Source: Stenotrophomonas maltophilia
Lineage (GTDB): Bacteria; Pseudomonadota; Gammaproteobacteria; Xanthomonadales; Xanthomonadaceae
Assembly: GCA_002387845.1 (NCBI GenBank)
Contig: DGLB01000060.1
Coordinates: forward strand, 1-64,000
Direction of reading: 5' to 3'
Length of the DNA stretch: 64,000 bases
In this document: in pieces, positions 57,423 through 64,000 of the stretch
Layout of the letters: each line of letters opens with the position of its first letter
How positions within the stretch are numbered: the stretch's first letter is position 1
Program-made: the position numbers and the translations under genes
The notes under the pieces: model-generated
What the model saw: only the letters and a program-made list of their open reading frames with translations
What the model was told of the DNA's origin: nothing
Databases searched by the model: none

Positions 57423-58781
57423 ATGACGCTCCCCTGCTTCAAAGCCTATGACATCCGTGGCCGGGTTCCCGAAGAGCTCAACCCGCCGCTGGCCAAGCGC
57501 ATTGGCGTGGGTACCGCCGGCCTGCTGGGCCCCGGCCCGGTCGTGCTGGGGTATGACATCCGCTTGAGCAGCCCGGAACTCCACCAGGCCCTGGCCGCTG
57601 GTTTCCGTGCTGCCGGCCGTGACGTGATCGACATTGGTCTGTGCGGTACCGAAGAGGTCTATTTCCAGACGTTCCACCGCCAGGCCGCTGGCGGCGTGAT
57701 GGTGACCGCCAGCCATAACCCCATGGATTACAACGGCATGAAGCTGGTCCGCGAGCAGTCGCGTCCGATCAGCGGCGACACCGGCCTGTTCGACGTTCGC
57801 GCCTTCGCCGCCGGCGATTCAGCGCTGCCCTCGGGGGAAGGCACGCTGCGCCAGGACACTGACAAATCCGCCTATATCGAGCACCTGCTGGGCTATGTCG
57901 ACCGCAGCGCGCTGAAGCCGCTGAAGATCGTGGTCAACGCCGGCAATGGCGGTGCTGGCCTGGTGATCGACCAGCTCGCCCCGCACCTGCCGTTCGAGTT
58001 CATCCGCATCCAGCATGAGCCGGATGGCAATTTCCCGAACGGCATTCCCAACCCGCTGCTGCCGGAAAACCGCGACGCCACCGCCAATGCGGTGCGCGAG
58101 CACAAGGCGGACTTCGGCATTGCGTGGGATGGCGACTTCGACCGCTGCTTCTTCTTCGACGCCGAAGGCGGGTTCATTGAAGGCTATTACCTGGTCGGGC
58201 TGCTGGCCACCGCGCTGCTCAAGCGCCAACCGGGCGGCAAGATCATCCACGACCCGCGCCTGACCTGGAACACCATTGAAATGGTGGAACAGGCTGGCGG
58301 CGTGCCGATCATGAGCAAGACCGGCCATGCGTTCATCAAGGAGCGCATGCGCGCCGAAGACGCGATCTACGGTGGCGAAATGAGTGCCCATCATTATTTC
58401 CGCGATTTCGCCTATTGCGATTCCGGCATGATTCCGTGGCTGTTGATTGCCGAGCTGGTTTCCACCACGGGCACCTCGCTGGGTGATCTGGTGGCAGACC
58501 GCATGCAAGCGTTCCCGTGCAGCGGCGAGATCAACTTCCGCGTGGACAACGCCAAGGCAACGGTCGCGCGGGTGATGGCGCACTATGCCGACCAGAACCC
58601 CACGCTGGACCACACCGACGGTGTCAGCGCCGAGTTCCCGCAGTGGCGTTTCAATCTGCGCAGTTCCAATACCGAGCCGCTGCTGCGGCTCAATGTAGAA
58701 ACCCGAGGCGACGCGGCCCTGCTGCGCGCCAAAACCGATGAGCTGACCGCCCTGATTGGCGGCAGCACGGCCCAACACTGA
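57423..58781 (+). CDS. xanA: Phosphomannomutase/phosphoglucomutase
   Basis: Interconverts hexose-6- and hexose-1-phosphates, feeding both dTDP-rhamnose (via Glc-1-P) and GDP-mannose (via Man-1-P). 452 aa from ATG 57423. Phosphoserine loop VMVTASHNPMDYNG, metal loop DGDFDRC, sugar loop GGEMSAHHYF and phosphate loop RSSNTEPLLRL are all intact. Closely follows the Xanthomonas XanA pattern; called spgM in Stenotrophomonas. xanB is 14 bp downstream. Confidence 0.95.
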   Translation: MTLPCFKAYDIRGRVPEELNPPLAKRIGVGTAGLLGPGPVVLGYDIRLSSPELHQALAAGFRAAGRDVIDIGLCGTEEVYFQTFHRQAAGGVMVTASHNPMDYNGMKLVREQSRPISGDTGLFDVRAFAAGDSALPSGEGTLRQDTDKSAYIEHLLGYVDRSALKPLKIVVNAGNGGAGLVIDQLAPHLPFEFIRIQHEPDGNFPNGIPNPLLPENRDATANAVREHKADFGIAWDGDFDRCFFFDAEGGFIEGYYLVGLLATALLKRQPGGKIIHDPRLTWNTIEMVEQAGGVPIMSKTGHAFIKERMRAEDAIYGGEMSAHHYFRDFAYCDSGMIPWLLIAELVSTTGTSLGDLVADRMQAFPCSGEINFRVDNAKATVARVMAHYADQNPTLDHTDGVSAEFPQWRFNLRSSNTEPLLRLNVETRGDAALLRAKTDELTALIGGSTAQH

Positions 58782-58795
58782 TTCAGGACGTAACC

Positions 58796-60205
58796 ATGTT
58801 GCCGATCATTCCCGTCATTCTTTCCGGTGGCTCCGGCACCCGCCTGTGGCCGGTGTCGCGCGAGGCGTACCCAAAGCAGTTCCTGCCGCTGGTAGGCAAG
58901 GACACCATGCTGCAGGCGACCTGGAAGCGCGTGGCCTCCATCGCCGGTGCGGCTCCGATCGTGGTGGCCAACCAGGAACACCGCTTCATGGCGGCCGAAC
59001 AGCTGCGCGAGTGCAAGGTCACCCCGCAGGCGCTGATTCTGGAGCCGATTGGCCGCAATACCGCACCCGCCATTGCCATTGCCGCCCTGCAGGCGCTGGC
59101 TGCCGGCGATGACGGCCTGTTGCTGGTGCTGCCTTCGGACCACGTGGTGCGCAACGAAAAGGCCTTCCACCAGGCTGTGGCGCAGGCGGCAGCCGCTGCT
59201 GAAGCCGGCAAGCTGGTCACCTTCGGCATCGTCCCGACCGCTCCGGAAACGGGCTACGGCTACATCAAGGCGGCAAAGGGCGACGGCGTGCGCGCCGTGG
59301 ACCGCTTCGTCGAAAAGCCCGACCTGGCTACTGCCGAGCAGTATGTGGCGTCCGGCGAGTACTTCTGGAACAGCGGCATGTTCCTGTTCAAGGCCTCTCG
59401 CTACCTGCAGGAACTGGAAAAGCTGCAGCCGGCGATCCTGGCCGCCAGCCGCAAGGCCCTGGAGAATGCCGCGCGCGACAACGACTTCATCCGCCTGGAT
59501 GAAGAGGCCTTCGCCGCCAGCCCGAATGACTCCATCGACTACGCAGTGATGGAAAAGACCGCCGATGCGGCCGTCGTGCCGCTGGACGCCGAATGGAATG
59601 ACGTCGGCTCGTGGTCGGCGCTGTGGGAAGTGTCGGACAAGGACGAGAATGGCAATGCCTGCCACGGTGACGTGATTGCGGTGGATACCCGCAACAGCTA
59701 TGCCTACGGCAGCCGCCTGATTGCCATGGTCGGCCTGGACGATGTGGTGGTGGTGGAAACCGATGACGCCGTGTTCGTGGGCCATAAGGACCGCGTGCAG
59801 GACGTGAAGTCGGTGGTGGCGCAGATCAAGCGTGACGGCCGCAGCGAAGCCGCCGCCCACCGCAAGGTCTACCGCCCGTGGGGTGCCTACGACTCCATCG
59901 ACAACGGCAGCCGCTTCCAGGTCAAGCGCATTACCGTCAAGCCGGGCGCGACCCTGAGCCTGCAGATGCATCACCACCGCGCCGAGCACTGGATTGTGGT
60001 CAGCGGCACGGCGGAAGTAACCCGTGGCGATGAAGTGATTCTGCTCACCGAGAACCAGAGCACCTACATTCCGCTGGGCGTGACCCATCGCCTGAAGAAT
60101 CCGGGCAAGCTGCCGCTGGAGCTGATCGAAGTCCAGTCGGGCAGTTATCTGGGCGAAGACGACATCGTGCGCTTCGAAGATCAGTACGGCCGCGCAGGGG
60201 CATGA
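58796..60205 (+). CDS. xanB: Mannose-1-phosphate guanylyltransferase / mannose-6-phosphate isomerase
   Basis: Bifunctional type II enzyme: the N-terminal pyrophosphorylase makes GDP-mannose (SGGSGTRLWPVSREAYPKQF, VEKP, NSGMFLF). The C-terminal cupin isomerase (about residues 350-469) has QMHHHRAEHWIVVSG with zinc ligands. 469 aa, full length. With xanA it takes fructose-6-P to GDP-mannose. Confidence 0.96.
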   Translation: MLPIIPVILSGGSGTRLWPVSREAYPKQFLPLVGKDTMLQATWKRVASIAGAAPIVVANQEHRFMAAEQLRECKVTPQALILEPIGRNTAPAIAIAALQALAAGDDGLLLVLPSDHVVRNEKAFHQAVAQAAAAAEAGKLVTFGIVPTAPETGYGYIKAAKGDGVRAVDRFVEKPDLATAEQYVASGEYFWNSGMFLFKASRYLQELEKLQPAILAASRKALENAARDNDFIRLDEEAFAASPNDSIDYAVMEKTADAAVVPLDAEWNDVGSWSALWEVSDKDENGNACHGDVIAVDTRNSYAYGSRLIAMVGLDDVVVVETDDAVFVGHKDRVQDVKSVVAQIKRDGRSEAAAHRKVYRPWGAYDSIDNGSRFQVKRITVKPGATLSLQMHHHRAEHWIVVSGTAEVTRGDEVILLTENQSTYIPLGVTHRLKNPGKLPLELIEVQSGSYLGEDDIVRFEDQYGRAGA

Positions 60206-60208
60206 TTC

Positions 60209-61639
60209 TTGGCTGCTTTCGATGACGGCCAGCCAAGGCCCTTGTGTGTAGATCTGGACGGAACGCTGTTGCGTTCAGATCTCCTGTACGAATCGTTCCT
60301 CAGAATGCTGGCGCGCCGGCCGTGGTTGCTGTTCCTGTTGCCGCTCTGGCTGCTGCGAGGCAAGGCGCATCTCAAACAACGCCTTGCCCGTGAGGGCGTG
60401 GGCGATCCCGCACTGCTCCCCTACGACGCTCGGGTATTGGAGTTGCTGCAGCAGAGCAGCCACCGCCAACGCGTACTGTGTACTGCATCAGACGCCACCT
60501 TGGTCGAGCCTATTGCGCGACATCTGGGACTTTTCGATGCCGTCTACTGCAGCGATGGACAGCGCAATCTCGCAGGGAGCCGCAAGGCCGCGCTGCTTGT
60601 GGAAAAGTTCGGCGAGCGTGGTTTCGACTACGTCGCCAATGCGCGCGTGGACGTCGCAATCTGGAAGCACGCCCACTCGTCGTGGGTGGTCAACGGCGGC
60701 AAAGGGGTGGCGCGCGCCGCCGCAAGCTGTTCGCAACTGGTCGCGCATTGGCCCCACCAGGGTGGGGGCGTACGTGCATGGCTCAAGGCAGCACGGGTTC
60801 ACCAGTGGCTGAAGAACCTGCTGGTGTTCGTTCCCCTTCTTGCAAGCCACCGGTTCCTGGAACCGGACATGGTGATGCAGGCGGCACTCGCCTTCGTGGC
60901 GTTTGGTCTATGCGCATCGGGCGTGTACCTGTTCAATGATCTGCTTGATCTGGAATCGGACCGCCATCATCCCCGCAAGCGCAACCGTCCATTCGCCTGT
61001 GGCCGGCTGGAACTTCGTTCGGGCCTGCTGGCCACGCCAGCGCTCACCGCAGCCGGCTTCCTTTTGGCGTGGTACGTCGCACCCGCCTTCCTGTTGGTGC
61101 TGACCGCGTACTTCGTTCTGACCCTCGCTTACTCGCTTCGTCTGAAGCAGGTGGTGATGGTGGACGTGGTCATGCTGGCTGCGTTGTACACCATCCGGAT
61201 CGTAGGTGGCGCGGCAGCGATTGATGTGACGTTGTCGTTCTGGCTGCTCACGTTCTCGATGTTCATCTTCTTGAGCCTTGCCATGCTCAAGCGCTATACG
61301 GAGCTGCAGTTGACCGCGGCCAGCGGCAAGCTGAAGCCCAGCGGCCGCGGATATCATGTGGGCGACGTGGGTCTGGTACAGACCTTGGGAACGGCGTCTG
61401 GCCTGGTCTCGGTGCTGGTGCTGTGCCTTTACATCAATGCCCCGGAAAGCCAGTCCCTGTATACCAACCCGGTGTTCCTGTGGCTGCTCTGCCCGGTATT
61501 GCTGTACTGGATCTGCAGAGCGTGGCTATTGGCCCACCGTGGCGAGATGCACGACGACCCTGTCGTCTTTGCGGTCAAGGATCCGGGCAGCCTGGTTACC
61601 GTGATGGTCGGTGCGCTGGCGGTTGTCGCAGCCATCTAG
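60209..61639 (+). CDS. HAD-UbiA fusion membrane prenyltransferase
   Basis: 476 aa from TTG 60209, 3 nt after the xanB stop, with AGGGG upstream. The N-terminal HAD phosphatase-like domain (1-190) has the nucleophile motif D15-L-D17-G-T; GSRKAALL is the motif III region. The C-terminal UbiA domain (about 200-476) has eight or nine helices and the prenyl-diphosphate motif NDLLDLESDRHHPRKRNRP (N243-), with a second Asp-rich region at YSLRLKQVVMVDVV. UbiA proteins joined to HAD domains include enzymes that attach phosphosugars to decaprenyl phosphate (DPPR synthase-like), so it may make a lipid-linked sugar here; the substrate is unknown. Confidence 0.82.
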   Translation: MAAFDDGQPRPLCVDLDGTLLRSDLLYESFLRMLARRPWLLFLLPLWLLRGKAHLKQRLAREGVGDPALLPYDARVLELLQQSSHRQRVLCTASDATLVEPIARHLGLFDAVYCSDGQRNLAGSRKAALLVEKFGERGFDYVANARVDVAIWKHAHSSWVVNGGKGVARAAASCSQLVAHWPHQGGGVRAWLKAARVHQWLKNLLVFVPLLASHRFLEPDMVMQAALAFVAFGLCASGVYLFNDLLDLESDRHHPRKRNRPFACGRLELRSGLLATPALTAAGFLLAWYVAPAFLLVLTAYFVLTLAYSLRLKQVVMVDVVMLAALYTIRIVGGAAAIDVTLSFWLLTFSMFIFLSLAMLKRYTELQLTAASGKLKPSGRGYHVGDVGLVQTLGTASGLVSVLVLCLYINAPESQSLYTNPVFLWLLCPVLLYWICRAWLLAHRGEMHDDPVVFAVKDPGSLVTVMVGALAVVAAI

Positions 61640-61681
61640 GCTGGGATGGGCGGCGCTGTGCGTCGCCCTCCTCGTCATGCT

Positions 61682-62377
61682 CTATGTTCGCTCAAGCACC
61701 ATGATCACCGATTCACCACTGCCTGCAGGCAGCAACGGTCTCGCGACGATGAACTGAAGCAGGGTCGGCCAGCCCAGAATGAACACTTCCCGCTTGCCCA
61801 GTCCCTTGAACACGTAAGGAAAATCCCAGAGTCCATCGGCAAAACGATGTTTGACCTCGAAGCCCGCGGAGGTGAACAAAGTTGCCCACTGCTCGTGTGA
61901 CTTCAGGTTGATGTGGGTGGGATCAGTGAACGCGATCCAATTGTCCCCCTTCTTACGATGCGCGTATCCGTGCGCATCCGGCGTCACGACCAACGCGCGC
62001 GCCCCCGGTCGGAGTATCCGGCGCCATTCCGCCAGCACCTCGATCAGCTGTGGATCCGGTATGTGCTCCACTACGTGTATGGAGATCAGCGCGTCCTTGC
62101 TGCCGTCCTCCAATGAAGACAGTGCATTGTGAACAGGCACCCCTGCGCGTTCACGTGCGGCGGCACTGGCCCACTCGCTCTGTTCGATGCCACAGGCTTC
62201 GAAGTGGCGGCGCAGGTGCGTCAGCAGGAAGCCGGGCCCGCACCCAAAATCCACGATGCGCCCCTGCCCGAGGTAGTGTCGGGCCAACCGCGTGAACAGC
62301 TTGAGCGCAGGGCGATCACCGTCCTGCCCATTACCGCTGTAGTAGTCCTTGTCATACTGAACAGACGCTTCTGTCAT
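61682..62377 (-). CDS. Class I SAM-dependent methyltransferase
   Basis: 231 aa. SAM motif I is RIVDFGCGPGFLL; the acidic post-I position is GIEQSEWA; ISIHVVEHIPDPQ and LRPGARALVVTPD follow. It resembles Methyltransf_23-type enzymes of polysaccharide clusters, so the substrate may be a sugar or lipid-linked glycan (inference). It converges with the HAD-UbiA gene. Confidence 0.82.
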   Translation of the reverse strand: MTEASVQYDKDYYSGNGQDGDRPALKLFTRLARHYLGQGRIVDFGCGPGFLLTHLRRHFEACGIEQSEWASAAARERAGVPVHNALSSLEDGSKDALISIHVVEHIPDPQLIEVLAEWRRILRPGARALVVTPDAHGYAHRKKGDNWIAFTDPTHINLKSHEQWATLFTSAGFEVKHRFADGLWDFPYVFKGLGKREVFILGWPTLLQFIVARPLLPAGSGESVIMVLERT

Positions 62378-62466
62378 GCCAGCTCACCCTCCCTCAGTCT
62401 TCGAACCGAAGCCGGGCCCGCAGTCGTTCACGGGCAGCGAATTGCCTTGGGGAGGCTAGCGAATGA

Positions 62467-62489
62467 GGCGCTCACGCGGCGTGAACGCC
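62467..62489 (-). terminator. Hairpin after GT4 gene
   Basis: GGCGCTCACGC / GCGTGAACGCC arms (10 of 11 paired) around one base, 10 bp downstream of the GT4 stop and upstream of the methyltransferase. No T-run, so weak. Confidence 0.35.
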
Positions 62490-62498
62490 CTGGCCGCT

Positions 62499-63626
62499 TC
62501 AGTCAGCGGCGGCATCTTTCAGTAGCATCCGCTCCTCGAGATCATAGAAGCGCCGCAGCGGGTAGGCTTCCAATGCACGTTCCCGCACCTCGGCGCGACT
62601 CATCGCGTTTCGGGTCTGGATCATTCTTTCCATGGCCTGCGCCAACGCAACCGCGTCGCCCAGTGGCACGACCTCACCATTTCCGGTGTTCTGGACGATC
62701 GTCCTGACACCAGGCAGATTGGATGCCAACACACGAGCACCGCTTTGCATTGCCTCCAGTTGCACCATACCGAACGCTTCGTAGCGGTTGACGCTGGGTA
62801 GCACCAGCGCGTCGATCCCGTAGTAGAACTCAGCAAGCTGTTCTTCGCTCACCCTGCCGCGCACCTCTACGGCCGCTCCCAGCTCGGTGATACGGGCGTG
62901 GATGGCGTCGAGGATGCTCCCGCCGGCTACGTTATGGGTATCTCCCACGAGTACCAGCCGAACCCTGTCGCCGTGCCGCTGATGGACCTGGGAGAATGCG
63001 TCCAACAGGACCGGAAGACCTTTCTCCGCAACAAACCGACCAACAAAACCGAAGCGGAACACGCCGTCATCCGTTGCGGTCGATTCGCGCCAGGGAATGG
63101 GCTTCATGGGCGCAAGCACTTCATGCCGTTTGTCATCAATGCCAGTAAGCCAGGGTGACGAGGAAGCATAGTCGTGCGTCAAGACGCCGACGTCGCGAGC
63201 CCTGCGGGTCGCCAACCAGCAAGACCAGCGGGTGACGTTGACTGCCAGCTTGTCCAGAGCCCCGCCCACCACGGCCATGTCGCACTGGTAGTTAAGCACC
63301 AGTTTTCGCTTGGGCACGAGCAGCGAGAGCAAACCCGCCTCCAGCATGGGCGTATGCAGATTGACGACGTCACTTTCGCGCGCAAGGCGCCGGAACCATG
63401 TCACGAACTTCCAGCTAAGCACCCCCTTGTGCAGACGTGCGAACACAGGCGCCCGCAAGACACGCACGCCATTCATCACATCTTCGGTTGGCAGCTGTGG
63501 ATCGTGCTGGGTGGTCAGCACGGTCACGTCGTGCCGATTGGCGAGGTCCTCCGCCAGCATTCGAGCAACCTCGGTGACACCGCTCATGTATGGGGTGTAG
63601 TACGTCAGTACGATCAGAATTTTCAT
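62499..63626 (-). CDS. GT4-family glycosyltransferase
   Basis: 375 aa, GT-B fold. The acceptor domain starts MKILIVLTYYTPYMSGVTEV. The nucleotide-sugar domain has FGFVGRFVAEKGLPVLLDAF and the E-x7-E motif within YEAFGMVQLEAM. Likely adds a sugar in surface glycan synthesis; donor not predictable. It starts 3 bp after the SMR-like gene stop, so both are co-transcribed. Confidence 0.88.
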   Translation of the reverse strand: MKILIVLTYYTPYMSGVTEVARMLAEDLANRHDVTVLTTQHDPQLPTEDVMNGVRVLRAPVFARLHKGVLSWKFVTWFRRLARESDVVNLHTPMLEAGLLSLLVPKRKLVLNYQCDMAVVGGALDKLAVNVTRWSCWLATRRARDVGVLTHDYASSSPWLTGIDDKRHEVLAPMKPIPWRESTATDDGVFRFGFVGRFVAEKGLPVLLDAFSQVHQRHGDRVRLVLVGDTHNVAGGSILDAIHARITELGAAVEVRGRVSEEQLAEFYYGIDALVLPSVNRYEAFGMVQLEAMQSGARVLASNLPGVRTIVQNTGNGEVVPLGDAVALAQAMERMIQTRNAMSRAEVRERALEAYPLRRFYDLEERMLLKDAAAD

Positions 63627-63628
63627 GC

Positions 63629-63979
63629 TTAGCTCGCGCTCACCAGAACCACGCCCACCACAATAAGGCCGATACCCGTGGCACGCAGTGCACCCACCTG
63701 CTCACCCAGGAACAGAACCGCCAGAACCGGAGTGACGACGTAGGTCAATGCGATCATTGGCTGCAGCTTTGTCAACGGCATGTACTTGAGCAGCACGACC
63801 CACGCCACCAGCGGAATCATCTGCAATGTAAAACCCGCCACGAGCGGTGGGTTCTTCAACGCCGACATCAGCATCGGCGCAATACCGTCAGCATAGACGA
63901 CGCGTCCGGCACCTATTTTGAGAAGGAGCGTGCCGCAGGCACCCAGAATCACGAGTCCGAAGACGAGCAGGAGTTGCAT
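63629..63979 (-). CDS. Small four-helix EamA/SMR-like membrane protein
   Basis: 116 aa with four hydrophobic helices, the layout of SMR and half-EamA transporters such as ArnE. GACGTLLLKIGAG in helix 1 and PMIALTYVVTPVLAVLFLGE in helices 3-4 (with the conserved Glu after the last Gly) match. In this context it may flip a lipid-linked sugar. 21 bp to the window edge hold nothing more. Confidence 0.75.
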   Translation of the reverse strand: MQLLLVFGLVILGACGTLLLKIGAGRVVYADGIAPMLMSALKNPPLVAGFTLQMIPLVAWVVLLKYMPLTKLQPMIALTYVVTPVLAVLFLGEQVGALRATGIGLIVVGVVLVSAS

Positions 63980-64000
63980 TGTTACCTCATTGGCCGCGCA

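Overview
The window is GC-rich, gene-dense proteobacterial chromosome. It most likely comes from Stenotrophomonas or a close relative in the Xanthomonadaceae. The evidence is XanA/XanB-type sugar-nucleotide enzymes beside rmlBACD and etfBA, a lptF-lptG/pepA-holC-valS block, an H-NS-like protein of the xanthomonad type, and short GTAG-headed palindromes that look like the SMAG/REP elements described in Stenotrophomonas. The genus is inferred from gene content and was not tested by any search.

Layout. 1-7843 (minus) is a giant trimeric autotransporter adhesin, cut off at the window start, built from repeated head/neck modules. 8474-9777 holds two unrecognised proteins that share a 14-residue motif. 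purL (minus) and a secreted GH18 chitinase (plus) flank about 760 bp of repeat-rich DNA with no gene. 16820-19284 is a compact cassette of three unrecognised proteins: two share an acidic Trp-containing segment and the third carries a proline-rich stretch followed by a convincing WH2-like (actin-binding) motif. This is the best candidate for an undescribed system here. Next come dsbC, a small orphan, xerD, an RDD protein, lptG-lptF, pepA-holC-valS, rimI, a psi-like gene with REP elements inserted in frame, pssA, a DUF4124 protein, proS, an H-NS-like gene, a ThrE-type exporter, a four-gene Mla/MCE lipid transporter and an AlkB dioxygenase.

39.7-40.5 kb has an elaborately folded leader ending in a terminator-like hairpin, just before a small SymE-like gene. 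A small orphan, a GT39-like membrane protein, 3-oxoacid CoA-transferase (scoA-scoB) and a SWIM/SNF2 helicase follow.

The last third is surface-polysaccharide DNA. A nine-gene minus-strand run (55332 down to 47268) encodes dTDP-rhamnose synthesis (rmlBACD), UDP-xylose synthase, a Gtr-like glycosyl-donor and flippase pair, and two membrane proteins. Reading the other way are etfB-etfA, then xanA-xanB (hexose-phosphate mutase and GDP-mannose synthesis) and a HAD-UbiA fusion. A methyltransferase, a GT4 glycosyltransferase and a small SMR/EamA-like membrane protein close the window. Together these genes supply dTDP-rhamnose, GDP-mannose and UDP-xylose, and probably use them for LPS/O-antigen.

No rRNA, tRNA, CRISPR array, transposase or prophage gene was recognised.
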